From Humibacillus xanthopallidus (lineage in GTDB: Bacteria; Actinomycetota; Actinomycetes; Actinomycetales; Dermatophilaceae), in the NCBI RefSeq assembly GCF_006717145.1, contig NZ_VFQF01000001.1, positions 186,001 through 250,000 on the forward strand: a stretch of DNA of 64,000 nucleotides, in the 5' to 3' direction. The position numbers were made by a program, and so were the translations under genes. Below, in pieces: positions 55,596 through 64,000 of this stretch. The notes under the pieces are model-generated. The model worked only from the letters and a program-made list of their open reading frames with translations, made no database searches and was not told the DNA's origin. Each line of letters starts with the position of its first letter. Within the stretch, counting starts at the first letter, position 1.

Positions 55596-56039
55596 TCAGG
55601 TGCAGTGCCGGCCGTTCGTCGGCAGCGACGAGGCGACGGGCGAGAAGGCGGGCAGGAGCAGCGGCACAGGACCGTAGGCGCCGGGGGCGAGCACCTCGAT
55701 CGCGGGGTCGCGTCCGTAGGTCGTGGCCATGGACCCGTCGCTGAGGGAGCGCACGACCCAGTCGACCCCGTCGACCGTCACGCAGTCGTCGGTGGTCGGT
55801 CCGAGGGGCTCGAGGCCGCAGCGGGCGATGACCGCCGGGTCACCCCACGCCGCCACCGACCCGGACTCGGGGTCCGTCGTGACCCGTGCGCGGCCCGCCA
55901 CGGTGGCAGGCCAGGACGCCGAAGCGCAGACGGGCGCGGCAGACGCTGGGGCGAGCGCCACCTCGGGAGCGCGCGAGCAGGAGCCGAGCAGCACGACGGC
56001 GACGCAGCAGAGCGTCGCCGTCGTGAGCGTGCGTCTCAG
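55596..56039 (-). CDS. DUF3515-family lipoprotein
   Basis: The product has a lipoprotein signal (LRRTLTTATLCCVAVVLLG then SC) and the DUF3515 core with AAWGDPAVIARCG, CVTVDGVDWVV and TTYGRDPAIEVLAP. Function is unknown; homologues lie beside ddl in mycobacteria. No ATG, GTG or TTG was found in frame near the signal. CTG at 56037-56039 gives a clean signal peptide, and CTG at 56061-56063 overlaps the preceding gene's stop. The start is therefore unresolved; a CTG start or a sequence error are both possible. Confidence 0.75.
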   Translation of the reverse strand: MRRTLTTATLCCVAVVLLGSCSRAPEVALAPASAAPVCASASWPATVAGRARVTTDPESGSVAAWGDPAVIARCGLEPLGPTTDDCVTVDGVDWVVRSLSDGSMATTYGRDPAIEVLAPGAYGPVPLLLPAFSPVASSLPTNGRHCT

Positions 56040-56059
56040 GGGGAGCCCCAGGGTGGGTC

Positions 56060-56293
56060 TCAGACGTGGACCACCGTGCAGGTGAGCGTGCGCGTGATGC
56101 CGGCGACGTCCTGCAGCTTGGCGATGACGAGCCGCCCGAGGTCGTCGACGTTGGACGCCTCGACGCGGGCGATGACGTCGTAGGGGCCGGTGACGTCCTC
56201 TGCCATCGTGACGCCGGAGATCGCTGCGATCGCCTTCGCGACGCTGGCCGCCTTGCCGACTTCGGTCTGAATCAGGATGTAGGCCTGAACCAC
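56060..56293 (-). CDS. Stand-alone Lrp/AsnC-type RAM domain protein
   Basis: The 77-residue protein is only the ligand-binding half of Lrp/AsnC regulators (MVQAYILIQTEVGKAASVAK, GPYDVIARVEASNVDDLGRL), without helix-turn-helix. Such single RAM proteins form rings and may bind amino acids or modulate full Lrp regulators. The GTG at 56291-56293 follows AGAGGTGA. It is adjacent to the DUF3515 gene and divergent from thiL. Confidence 0.88.
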   Translation of the reverse strand: MVQAYILIQTEVGKAASVAKAIAAISGVTMAEDVTGPYDVIARVEASNVDDLGRLVIAKLQDVAGITRTLTCTVVHV

Positions 56294-56480
56294 GTGTCAC
56301 CTCTTTGTGTTGACGGATCGGACGGTCCTCGGGGGGCTCGCGACACCCACGGCGCCGGGCGAGCCCCGCCCGCACCCAGTGTGACTGCGGTCGTGACCTG
56401 ACGCTACCTTGCCACGAGACGTTTCGTCCCAGCGACGGGCCCCGCGTCCGAGCGTGCGGGCCAGAAGGGGAGTGGGCCCC

Positions 56481-57482
56481 GTGCCGCACCCGAGCCGATC
56501 GACCCGAGGGCCGATGATGACGGGTGGGACGCCGCTGCGGACCCTCGACGAGGACGACCTCCTCGACCGGATCCTGCCGCTCTTCGGCGGCAGCGTCGAC
56601 CTCGTCGTGGCCCCCGGCGACGACGCCGCCGTCCTGCGCACCGCAGGTGAGACGGTCGCGACGACGGACACCGCGGTGCTGGGGCGCGACTGGCTCGACG
56701 CCTGGTCGTCCGGCGCCGACATCGGCCACAAGGTCATCGTGCAGAACCTCGCTGACGTCGCCGCCATGGGAGGCACGCCCACGGGAGTGCTCATCACACT
56801 CGTGGCAGACCCCGGGCTGTCGCTCGAGTGGGTCCTCGACCACGCCGCCGGACTGGGCAGCGCCTGTGCCGAGGCTGGCGTGGCCGTGCTTGGCGGCGAC
56901 CTGTCGTCGGCGCCCCCGGGAGTCGTCATGGTCTCGGTGACGGCGCTCGGCCGGCTCGACGGGCCGGTCGTCCTGCGGTCGGGCGCCACGCCCGGAGACG
57001 TGCTGGCCGTATGCGGCTCGCTCGGGCTCGCGGCCGCCGGTCTCCTTCTCCTCCAGGCCGGTCTCGAGGACCGGCACCCGCTCGCGGTGGAGCGTCAGCG
57101 TCGGCCGGTCTCACCGCTCGCAGCTGGTCCGGAGGCTGCCCGGGCGGGGGCGACGGCGATGCTCGACGTGTCGGACGGTCTCGTGCGCGACGGCACCCGG
57201 CTCGCGCGGGCCAGCGGCGTGGTGCTCGAGATCGACCTCACCGCCCTCGAGCCGGATCTGGCCGAGATCCGCGACGCCGTCGGGGCGTCCGAGGCCGTGG
57301 AGTGCGTCCTGGCCGGGGGAGAGGAGCACTCGCTGCTCGCCACCTTCCCCGCGGACCTCGTGCCGACCGGATGGCGGGTCATCGGGCGCGCCCGCGAAGT
57401 CGCCGCCGGCGAGCGACCCGGCGTGCTCGTCGACGGGCACGCCGTCACCCACACCGGCTGGGACCACTTCCGCAGCTCGTGA
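56481..57482 (+). CDS. thiL: Thiamine-monophosphate kinase
   Basis: ThiL phosphorylates thiamine phosphate to the active diphosphate. The 333-residue AIR-synthase-like protein has APGDDAAVL near the N-terminus, TTDTAVLGRDW, VQNLADVAAMGG and DVSDGLVRDGTRLA, plus GGEEHSLLATF. The GTG at 56481 has GGGGAG eight bases upstream. ATG 56514 or 56517 are reasonable alternatives, and GTG 56472 is less likely. No TPP riboswitch was seen in front. Confidence 0.92.
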   Translation: MPHPSRSTRGPMMTGGTPLRTLDEDDLLDRILPLFGGSVDLVVAPGDDAAVLRTAGETVATTDTAVLGRDWLDAWSSGADIGHKVIVQNLADVAAMGGTPTGVLITLVADPGLSLEWVLDHAAGLGSACAEAGVAVLGGDLSSAPPGVVMVSVTALGRLDGPVVLRSGATPGDVLAVCGSLGLAAAGLLLLQAGLEDRHPLAVERQRRPVSPLAAGPEAARAGATAMLDVSDGLVRDGTRLARASGVVLEIDLTALEPDLAEIRDAVGASEAVECVLAGGEEHSLLATFPADLVPTGWRVIGRAREVAAGERPGVLVDGHAVTHTGWDHFRSS

Positions 57483-57552
57483 GGCCCGCGCCGGCCGCCG
57501 GAGACGGCCGCGGCTGGACGTGGGTCCGGGCTGTCAGCTCCCGGGCACGACA

Positions 57553-57582
57553 AAGGCCGGCTCCCGATCGGGGGCCGGCCTT
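57553..57582. terminator. Bidirectional terminator between thiL and rpmB
   Basis: AAGGCCGGCTCCC (57553-57565) pairs with 57570-57582 with a single G-T pair and loop gatc. It lies between convergent genes and is flanked by A and T residues on either side. Confidence 0.8.
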
Positions 57583-57601
57583 CAGCGTTGGTGAGGGGCG
57601 T

Positions 57602-57790
57602 TCAGCGAACGACCTTGCCCGCCTTGAGGCAGGAGGTGCAGACGTTGAGTCGCTTCGGCGTCACACCGTTCACCAGCGTCCGCACGCGCTGGATGTTGGG
57701 GTTCCAGCGGCGCTTGGTGCGGCGGTGCGAGTGCGAGATGTTGTGACCGAAGCTCGGCCCCTTGCCGCAGACGTCGCAGTTGGCAGCCAC
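57602..57790 (-). CDS. rpmB: 50S ribosomal protein L28 (zinc-ribbon form)
   Basis: The 62-residue protein has [20 protein letters not shown] and a C-terminal [12 protein letters not shown]; the two CxxC pairs are the zinc-binding form. L28 binds 23S rRNA near the exit site. The GTG at 57788-57790 follows GGAGAA; the longer frame to 57856 has no family support. The position before the DAK2/recG genes is conserved in actinobacteria. A zinc-independent paralogue could exist elsewhere in the genome. Confidence 0.95.
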   Translation of the reverse strand: MAANCDVCGKGPSFGHNISHSHRRTKRRWNPNIQRVRTLVNGVTPKRLNVCTSCLKAGKVVR

Positions 57791-57982
57791 GGGGTTCTCC
57801 TGAAGATCGATGTTGACGAAGTGCTTTCGCTCCACCCGCTCCGCGGGTCGACTCACGCCGGGGCGTGCGTCACCGCCGTGTGCACGGGGGGAACCGGGAA
57901 AGCGTAGCCGACGAGGTGCTCGGACGACAAAACGGCCGACGAGCCACCGCGGCTCACCCCCGCGAGGTCACGGGGGCCGGGG

Positions 57983-58756
57983 TCAACGGTAGCGTGCTGC
58001 GGTCGCGACGAGCTCCACGGCATACGCCGGCCCGTGCGAGGCCGCGTGGGTGGCGAGCGGGTGGAGCTGGTGGAGGCCGATGAGCGAGCGCCACGTGCCG
58101 TCGAGGCCCGCGGCTTCGGCATAGGCCGCCTCCACCAGGCCCAGGTCGGGGCAGCCGAAGAGCGCGAGCATCGCGAGGTCGGTGAGGCCGTGGCCACCGT
58201 GAGCCGCGGGGTCGACGAGGACGGCGCCCGAGTCGGTGAAGATGACGTTGCCCGACCAGAGGTCTCCGTGGAGACGCGCCGGAGGCCGGTCGTCGTCGAA
58301 GGTGCCCGAGGCGAGGCGGTCGCACACCGCATCGACGACGAGCGCCCCGGCACGGTCGAGGTGGCCGGCGTCGACGGCGCGGCGCACGAAGGGCCGCACC
58401 CGCTGCTCGGCGTAGAACAGGCCCCACGTCGGGGTGGGCTCGTTGCGCTGCCGCTGCCGGCCGATCCACGCGTCGCCGCTCCAGCCCGCCGGGGGAGCGC
58501 CGAAGGCCGGGGCCCCCGCCGCGTGCGTGCGCGCAAGGCCCCGGCCCAGCGCCTGCGCCGCAGCGGGCGTCGGGCGTCCCGGGAGCACCCGGGCGAGGTC
58601 GATGTGGTCGGCCGCCACGTCGAGCACGGCCACGGTCGTCGCGCCACCCGCGGGCTCCGCCTCGGCCAGCCAGCGCAGCCCAGCGGCCTCGACCTCGAAG
58701 AAGCCGGCGGGGGCGCCGTGCCACGACTTGCGGTGGACGGAGGGGGCGTGCGACAC
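57983..58756 (-). CDS. Fructosamine kinase-family protein
   Basis: The 257-residue kinase-like protein has KSWHGAPAGFFEVEAAGLRW, the catalytic RLHGDLWSGNVIF and DPAAHGGHGLTDLAML of the fructosamine kinase/APH fold. The family phosphorylates glycated amines and supports deglycation. The GTG at 58754-58756 lies seven bases after TACGGT, so it may be leaderless. A GTG nine bases upstream is also possible. The octamer at 58018 gives Tyr-Ala near the C-terminus. Confidence 0.88.
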   Translation of the reverse strand: MSHAPSVHRKSWHGAPAGFFEVEAAGLRWLAEAEPAGGATTVAVLDVAADHIDLARVLPGRPTPAAAQALGRGLARTHAAGAPAFGAPPAGWSGDAWIGRQRQRNEPTPTWGLFYAEQRVRPFVRRAVDAGHLDRAGALVVDAVCDRLASGTFDDDRPPARLHGDLWSGNVIFTDSGAVLVDPAAHGGHGLTDLAMLALFGCPDLGLVEAAYAEAAGLDGTWRSLIGLHQLHPLATHAASHGPAYAVELVATAARYR

Positions 58757-58997
58757 GCCCCTCACCGTACGACCGCTCCGAACGGGCGGCGACCCTGCCC
58801 GAACGTCGCGCCCTGCGCCGCGCAGGTGCATGCGACCGTCGGGGCGAGGCGCTAGCCTGCGCAGCAGCGGCCGTGGGTACGGACCGGTGGGTATGGACCG
58901 GGCCGACAGGCTCGCCCGAACCCGCACGCACCACCGGACCCACACCGCGCGCGTCCGTCACACGCACGGTCGCGGTCGATGACGAGCAGGAGGACGG

Positions 58998-60794
58998 ATG
59001 CCTGGCGCAGCACGGCTGCCCGACCGGTCGACGCGTGCCCTGCTCCCCGTGCCGGGTGCGCTCACCGTCCTCGACGTACCCGCGGTGCGCCGCTGGGCGT
59101 TGCTCACCCGCTCCGTCTTCGCGGCGAGGCGCGTCGAGATCGATGCGCTCAACGTCTTCCCGGTGCCTGACGGCGACACCGGCACCAACCTCTTCCTCAC
59201 CTTCGACGGCGCGGTCGAGCGGATGCTGACGCACGACCCGCACGGCGCCGGCGACCTGCTCGCAGCCTTCGCCAAGGCGCTGCTGTGGACGGCCCGGGGC
59301 AACTCCGGTGTCATCCTCAGCCAGCTCGCGCGCGGCCTCGCCGAGGCGTGCGCGGAGGCCGAGGTCGTCGACGGCCCGCTGCTCGCCCGCGGCCTCGTGC
59401 GCGCCGAGGAGCGCGCACGTCAGGCCGTGACCGACCCGCAGGAGGGCACGATCCTCTCCGTCGCCACCGCCATGGCGACCGCAGCCGTCGAGGCCGCCGC
59501 GGCCGTCGAAGGGGCTGAGGCAGTTGAGCCGGGCGGGTCGGGTGGCCGCACGGACACGGGGCTGTATGCCGTCTCGCTGGCGGCGCTGGACGCGGCCCGG
59601 GTCGCGCTCGAGCGCACTCCCGAGCAGCTCGAGGTGCTCGCTCGGGCGGGGGTCGTCGATGCCGGGGGCGCCGGACTCGTCTTCCTCCTGGAGTGCCTCG
59701 AGCGGATCTGCTCCGGGCAGCGCGGTCGCCCGAGCGGAGACGACCCGCCCAGCCGTCGAGGGCGCTACCGCACCGAGCCCGTCGGTCCGCCCTCCGCCGC
59801 CCGACCTGACGACGGCCTGCACCACCACGTCGGTGACGACTCGCCCGCCTACGAGGTGATGTACCTCCTCGCGGACTCTGACGAGGAGGCCGTCGCCCTG
59901 CTGCGCCACCAGCTCGTCGAGCTCGGCGACTCCGTCCTCGTCGTCGGAGGCGACGGTGAGTGGAACATCCATGCGCACGTCGACGACGCCGGGGCCGCGG
60001 TCGAGGCCGGCATCGTCGCCGGGCGCCCCCACCGGGTGCGCATCACGCGGCTCGACCGCGACATCGTGCCACTCGGCCACGAGGCGGAGGCGGCGCTGCA
60101 TGCCCACGAGGCCGCACGGCATACGGGATCGGCGATCGTGGCGTGCGCGGCCGGTGACGGCCTCGCCGCCCTCTTCGGGGAGGCCGGGGCCGCGGTCGTG
60201 CCCTCGGGGCCGGGGCGGCGCGCCTCGACGGGCGCCCTCATCGCCGCCATCAGGGCACAGCACGCGACCGGTGCCGCGGGGGTCGTCGTGCTGCCCAACG
60301 ACGGCGACACGCTGCTCGCCGCGGCGGCCGCGGCGCGGGCCGTGGCCGACGACGGCATCGACGCCCAGGTCGTGCACGCCCGCACCGCGGTGCAGGGTCT
60401 CGCGGCCCTCGCCGTCTTCGAGCCCGGGGCGCCCCCGTCGTCCAACGTCCTCGCCATGCAGTCCGCCTCGTCGGCGACGCGCCACGGCGCCGTCACCGTG
60501 GCGAACCGGGCGGCACTGACGAGCGCCGGGCCGTGCGAGCCGGGCGACGTGCTCGGTGTCGTCGACGGCGACATCGTCGTCGTCGGCAGCGACGAGGTGG
60601 AGGTGGGCCGCGAGGTCGTGCGCCGGCTCCTCGCGAGCGGGGGAGAGCTCGTCACGCTCGTCATCGGCGCCGGCGCGGGCGACGGCCTGGGCCAGGCGCT
60701 CGCCGCCGAGGCGACGGCACAGCACCGCGGGGTCGAGGTGTCACAGATCGACGGCGGGCAGCCGGTCTACAGCGTGCTCGTCGGGGTGGAGTAG
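58998..60794 (+). CDS. DAK2-domain protein (fatty acid kinase FakA-like)
   Basis: The 598-residue protein has an N-terminal DAK2/DhaL kinase domain (NVFPVPDGDTGTNLFLTF, ARGNSGVILSQLARG) and a C-terminal YloV/FakA region (VVLPNDGDTLLAAA). In Firmicutes FakA phosphorylates fatty acids with FakB carriers; in actinobacteria the role is inferred. It always precedes recG in this neighbourhood. The ATG at 58998 follows AGGAGG. Confidence 0.92.
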   Translation: MPGAARLPDRSTRALLPVPGALTVLDVPAVRRWALLTRSVFAARRVEIDALNVFPVPDGDTGTNLFLTFDGAVERMLTHDPHGAGDLLAAFAKALLWTARGNSGVILSQLARGLAEACAEAEVVDGPLLARGLVRAEERARQAVTDPQEGTILSVATAMATAAVEAAAAVEGAEAVEPGGSGGRTDTGLYAVSLAALDAARVALERTPEQLEVLARAGVVDAGGAGLVFLLECLERICSGQRGRPSGDDPPSRRGRYRTEPVGPPSAARPDDGLHHHVGDDSPAYEVMYLLADSDEEAVALLRHQLVELGDSVLVVGGDGEWNIHAHVDDAGAAVEAGIVAGRPHRVRITRLDRDIVPLGHEAEAALHAHEAARHTGSAIVACAAGDGLAALFGEAGAAVVPSGPGRRASTGALIAAIRAQHATGAAGVVVLPNDGDTLLAAAAAARAVADDGIDAQVVHARTAVQGLAALAVFEPGAPPSSNVLAMQSASSATRHGAVTVANRAALTSAGPCEPGDVLGVVDGDIVVVGSDEVEVGREVVRRLLASGGELVTLVIGAGAGDGLGQALAAEATAQHRGVEVSQIDGGQPVYSVLVGVE

Positions 60795-60809
60795 GGGGTG
60801 GTGTAGGCC

Positions 60810-63107
60810 GTGGTCGTGCTCACCGAGGACTCACCGCTCACCAAGCTCGTCAAGAAGGGCGAGGCCGAGCAGCTCGCCCGCACCAAGGGGCTGCATACCG
60901 TCGGCGACCTCTTCGAGTTCGTCCCCCGTCGCTACGTGCGGCCCGGGCAGCTCACCGACCTGTCGTCCCTCCACGTCGGCGAGGACGTGCTCGTCGTCGC
61001 CGAGGTCGCCCACGCCACGTCACGGACGATGCGCAACCGGCGGGGCAAGATGCTCACCGTCGTGCTCACCGACGACCACGGCCACGAGCTCGACGTCACG
61101 TTCTTCAGCGCCTACGGCCACGAGAGCAAGCTGCGCGCCGGGGTCCGGGGCTTCTTCGTCGGCACGATTGGCGCCTACGGCCGACGCCTGCAGCTGACCC
61201 ACCCGGAGTACGAGCTCTTCGACGACGACGTGCAGGGTCAAGCGGCGGTGGAGTGGTACCGGACGCATCGCGTGCCGGTCTACTCGACGACCGGCAAGAT
61301 CAACTCGTTGCAGCTCCGGCGCCTCGTGCACACCGCGCTCGACTCCGTCGACCGCATCCGCGAGCCGGTGCCGGAGCCCGTGCGGGCAGCTCGGGGACTG
61401 CTCGACCGGGCGGCAGCGCTCGAGCTCGTGCACCGCCCCGGCGTCGACGAGCAGCCCAAGCGTGGCCTCGACCGGCTCAAGTACGACGAGGCCTTCGTCC
61501 TGCAGACGATCCTCGCCCAGCGCCGCAAGGCGGCCGAGGCCGAGCTCGCCACCCCGCGCCACCCGCGCCCGGGTGGGCTGCTCGCCGACTTCGACGCGCG
61601 GCTGCCCTTCGAGCTCACGGCGGGGCAGCGCGAGATCGGTCAGGTGCTGACCGGGGAGCTCGCCTCCGACCGGCCGATGCACCGGCTCCTGCAGGGCGAG
61701 GTCGGCTCCGGCAAGACCGTCGTCGCACTGCGGGCCATGCTCGCCGCGATCGACGCCGGAGGGCAGGCCGCGCTGCTGGCCCCCACCGAGGTCCTGGCCG
61801 CGCAGCACCACCGGTCGATCACCGCGATGCTCGGCGACCTCGCCCTCGGGGGCATGCTCGGCGGCGCGGAGCACGGCACGACCGTCGCGCTGCTCACCGG
61901 GAGCCAGGGCGCGAGTGCCCGCAAGAGGTCGCTGTTGGCGGCCGCGTCGGGTGAGGCCGGCATCGTCGTTGGCACGCACGCGCTGATCCAGAAGCACGTG
62001 CAGTTCGCCGACCTCGCCCTCGTCGTCGTCGACGAGCAGCACCGATTCGGGGTCGAGCAGCGTGATGCCTTGCGCGAGAAGGGGATCCGTCCGCCTCACG
62101 TGCTCGTCATGACCGCGACGCCCATCCCGCGCACCGTCGCGATGACCGTCTTCGGCGACATGGAGACCTCGACCCTGCGCGAGCTGCCCCGCGGACGTTC
62201 TCCCATCACGACCCACGTCGTCGACGGCGACCGGCCCGGTTGGGTCGACCGCACGTGGCAGCGCGTCGCCGAGGAGGTCGCCAAGGGTCACCAGGCCTAT
62301 GTCGTGTGCCCCCGCATCGGCGACGTCGACGACGACGCCCTCGGGGCAGGGGCCGCGGGTGGGTCTCCGGGGTCGCAGTCGTCCGCGGCCGACGACGAGG
62401 ACGCCTGGGACGTCGACTGGGCCGACGGTCGCGACGGGGAGGGCGATGAGGGCACTGCCGATGACGGGGGTCCCGAGGCGCCGGAGCGCGAGCTGACGGG
62501 CGTCTACACGATGCTCGCGTCGCTGCGGGCCAACCCGGCCCTCGAGGGCGTGCGCCTCGAGGTGCTGCACGGTCGCCTCGACCCGGACACCAAGGAGGCG
62601 ACGATGCGCGCCTTCGCCACAGGCGAGATCGACGTCCTCGTGGCCACGACGGTGATCGAGGTCGGGGTCGACGTGCCGAACGCGTCGGTCATGGTCGTCG
62701 TCGACGCCGACCGCTTCGGCATCTCGCAGCTGCACCAGCTGCGCGGCCGCGTCGGCCGTGGCTCGGCGCCGGGCCTCTGCCTGCTCCTTACCCAGGGAGC
62801 CGGCGAGCTCGCCGCCGAACGTCTCGCCCGGGTCGCCGCGACGACTGACGGCTTCGAGCTGGCCCAGGTCGACCTGATGCTGCGGCGCGAGGGTGACGTG
62901 CTCGGGGCGCGGCAGAGCGGGCGCGGCAACTCCGTGCGCCACCTGCGGCTCGGCCGGCCCGAGGACGAGCAGGTCATCGCCGACGCCCGCGAGGACGCCT
63001 TCGCGCTCGTGGCGCAGGACCCGGACCTGCGCCAGCACCCCGCCCTCGCCGCGGCCGTCGCCATGCGTCTGGACGAGGAGCAGGCGGCCTGGCTGGAGAG
63101 GGGCTGA
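60810..63107 (+). CDS. recG: ATP-dependent DNA helicase RecG
   Basis: RecG reverses stalled forks and migrates Holliday junctions. The 765-residue protein has the wedge OB domain (residues 60-170), Walker A LLQGEVGSGKTVVAL near residue 300, DEQHRFG (DExH box) and the helicase C half with GRVGRGSAPGLCLL. Residues about 505-560 form an acidic, low-complexity insert (DDEDAWDVDWADGRD) absent from short RecG proteins, between the two motor lobes. The GTG at 60810 is 15 bp after the DAK2 gene. Confidence 0.95.
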   Translation: MVVLTEDSPLTKLVKKGEAEQLARTKGLHTVGDLFEFVPRRYVRPGQLTDLSSLHVGEDVLVVAEVAHATSRTMRNRRGKMLTVVLTDDHGHELDVTFFSAYGHESKLRAGVRGFFVGTIGAYGRRLQLTHPEYELFDDDVQGQAAVEWYRTHRVPVYSTTGKINSLQLRRLVHTALDSVDRIREPVPEPVRAARGLLDRAAALELVHRPGVDEQPKRGLDRLKYDEAFVLQTILAQRRKAAEAELATPRHPRPGGLLADFDARLPFELTAGQREIGQVLTGELASDRPMHRLLQGEVGSGKTVVALRAMLAAIDAGGQAALLAPTEVLAAQHHRSITAMLGDLALGGMLGGAEHGTTVALLTGSQGASARKRSLLAAASGEAGIVVGTHALIQKHVQFADLALVVVDEQHRFGVEQRDALREKGIRPPHVLVMTATPIPRTVAMTVFGDMETSTLRELPRGRSPITTHVVDGDRPGWVDRTWQRVAEEVAKGHQAYVVCPRIGDVDDDALGAGAAGGSPGSQSSAADDEDAWDVDWADGRDGEGDEGTADDGGPEAPERELTGVYTMLASLRANPALEGVRLEVLHGRLDPDTKEATMRAFATGEIDVLVATTVIEVGVDVPNASVMVVVDADRFGISQLHQLRGRVGRGSAPGLCLLLTQGAGELAAERLARVAATTDGFELAQVDLMLRREGDVLGARQSGRGNSVRHLRLGRPEDEQVIADAREDAFALVAQDPDLRQHPALAAAVAMRLDEEQAAWLERG

Positions 63108-63108
63108 G

Positions 63109-63690
63109 ATGACCCGCATCATCAGCGGCACCGCCGGTGGCCGACGGCTCCGCACGCCGACCGGCTCCTCGACCCGGCCGACCTCCGACCGGGTGCGCGA
63201 GGCGCTCTTCAGCCGGCTCGAGCACCGCGGCCTGCTCGACGGCACGCGCGTCCTCGACCTCTATGCCGGCTCGGGTGCCCTCGGGCTCGAGGCGGCCAGC
63301 CGCGGCGCGGCGCACGTCGCGCTCGTCGAGTCCCACAAGGGCGCGGCCGGCGTGATCCGGGCCAACATCGCCGCCGTCGGACACCCCGGGGTGCGTCTCG
63401 TCGTCGACACGGTGGAGCGCGCGCTGAGCGGAGGCCCGCCGGACGGCATACCGAGTGACCTCGTCCTCCTCGACCCGCCCTACGACCTCTCCGAGGACGC
63501 GCTCGCCGCAGTGCTGGGTGCCCTCGTCGCGAACGGCTGGCTCGGCCCGGAGTCCTTCGTCGTGGTCGAGCGGTCGACCCGCTCGCCGCAGCCCCGCTGG
63601 CCGGCCGGCCTCGAGCTGTCGGGTGAGAAGCGCTACGGCGAGACCGCCGTGTGGTTCGCCGAGCCCACCCCGCACGAGGTCGTCGCGTGA
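63109..63690 (+). CDS. rsmD: 16S rRNA (guanine(966)-N2)-methyltransferase
   Basis: RsmD methylates G966 of 16S rRNA. The 193-residue protein has RIISGTAGGRRLRTP, the SAM loop LDLYAGSGALGLEA and the catalytic DPPY in VLLDPPYDL. It starts two bases after the recG stop, so it is coupled. The octamer at 63444 is read as Gly-Ile-Pro with the rare ATA codon. Confidence 0.95.
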   Translation: MTRIISGTAGGRRLRTPTGSSTRPTSDRVREALFSRLEHRGLLDGTRVLDLYAGSGALGLEAASRGAAHVALVESHKGAAGVIRANIAAVGHPGVRLVVDTVERALSGGPPDGIPSDLVLLDPPYDLSEDALAAVLGALVANGWLGPESFVVVERSTRSPQPRWPAGLELSGEKRYGETAVWFAEPTPHEVVA

Positions 63691-63742
63691 GGTCGGCGCG
63701 TGAGGACCGTGTGTGGGGCCCGGGTGTGAGCCCGGCGCTGGC

Positions 63743-63748
63743 TAGGTT
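63743..63748 (+). promoter_or_regulatory. Leaderless -10 element of coaD
   Basis: TAGGTT is followed by six bases and the GTG start at 63755, so the transcript likely begins at the start codon. Confidence 0.6.
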
Positions 63749-63754
63749 GGGCAC

Positions 63755-64000
63755 GTGACGACGCGACGCTGTGTGTGCCCCGGCTCCTACGACCCCGTGA
63801 CCAACGGGCACGTCGATGTCATCTCCCGCGCCTCGGGGCTGTTCGACGAGGTCGTCGTGGCGATCCTGCACAACCCCGCCAAGCACGGCACGTTCGGCAT
63901 CGACGAGCGCACCGCACTGCTCGAGGGGGCGCTGGGGCACCTGCCCAACGTCCGGGTGGGCTCGTGGGCCGACACGCTCGTGGTCGACGTGTGCCGCGAG
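63755..64000 (+). CDS. coaD: Phosphopantetheine adenylyltransferase (5' part)
   Basis: CoaD transfers AMP to 4'-phosphopantetheine in coenzyme A synthesis. The first 82 residues show [16 protein letters not shown], with TNGH as the nucleotide-binding (T/H)xGH motif, then [17 protein letters not shown]. Two extra cysteines (RCVCPGS) near the N-terminus are unusual. The window ends inside the gene, at about half of the usual 160 residues. Confidence 0.94.
   Translation, partial: MTTRRCVCPGSYDPVTNGHVDVISRASGLFDEVVVAILHNPAKHGTFGIDERTALLEGALGHLPNVRVGSWADTLVVDVCRE

Noticed and set aside
56294-56480. TPP riboswitch before thiL
   Set aside because: No conserved THI-box string or pairing was seen in the gap.
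61020-63245. 741-codon minus-strand frame over recG
   Set aside because: Antisense shadow of recG.

Overview
The window is high-GC (about 70% or more by eye) actinobacterial chromosome. The protein sequences fit a micrococcalean, Intrasporangiaceae-like organism. The evidence is strong G/C bias at codon position 3, GTG and ATG starts, leaderless TAnnnT promoters, an F420-dependent glucose-6-phosphate dehydrogenase, an FbiD-type guanylyltransferase, an HU protein with a lysine/alanine-rich tail, and a gene order like the mycobacterial ilvBNC-serA-leuB-gltX-leuCD-hupB-gpsA-ddl-thiL-recG-rsmD-coaD region. The genus is not proven by sequence alone. Almost all long antisense ORFs are GC-bias shadows.

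Layout. 1-8782: branched-chain amino acid and serine synthesis (ilvN end, ilvC, serA, leuB, ilvE) with an SDR gene and a two-gene ABC exporter between them. 8980-19146: an eight-gene catabolic island with amine/amino-acid permease, choline-kinase-like kinase, DMGDH/GcvT-type flavoenzyme, FCD regulator, glutamine-synthetase-like gamma-glutamylation enzyme, aldehyde dehydrogenase, SDR and gamma-glutamyl hydrolase. It ends in an array of palindromic repeats. 19713-21539: citramalate synthase behind a leaderless leader peptide and attenuator. 21518-26498: the overlapping bioBAFD operon and a divergent BioQ-like repressor with two tandem operators. 26740-33181: accessory genes (VOC protein, lone OLD-type TOPRIM protein, PD40 propeller protein, TetR/DUF6326 pair, possible glycosylase, SagB-like oxidoreductase). 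33236-37497: FAA hydrolase, gltX, GNAT, HAD phosphatase, tRNA-Gln and tRNA-Glu. 37605-45409: membrane hydrolase, MprF-like protein, MerR-regulated gene, DUF3072, fgd, L,D-transpeptidase. 45637-49666: NdgR-like regulator, leuCD, hupB. 49828-64000: fbiD fused to a cold-shock-like domain, plsC, gpsA, a tandem-repeat spacer, a Cys/Met-type PLP enzyme, ddl, DUF3515, Lrp-type RAM domain, thiL, rpmB, fructosamine kinase, DAK2 protein, recG, rsmD and the start of coaD.

The most unusual signal runs across the whole window. The non-palindromic octamer CGGCATAC (reverse GTATGCCG) occurs 47 times by my count, where base composition predicts about two. It lies in genes and spacers in both orientations. 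It pulls rare codons (TAT, GCA, ATA) into genes, decorates the two repeat families, and forms the two arms of a terminator-like hairpin after serA. That pattern resembles DNA-uptake sequences. Two dispersed palindromic repeat families, the possible amine-glutamylation pathway with extra kinase and N-demethylase-like genes, and several clear operator arrays are the other points of interest.
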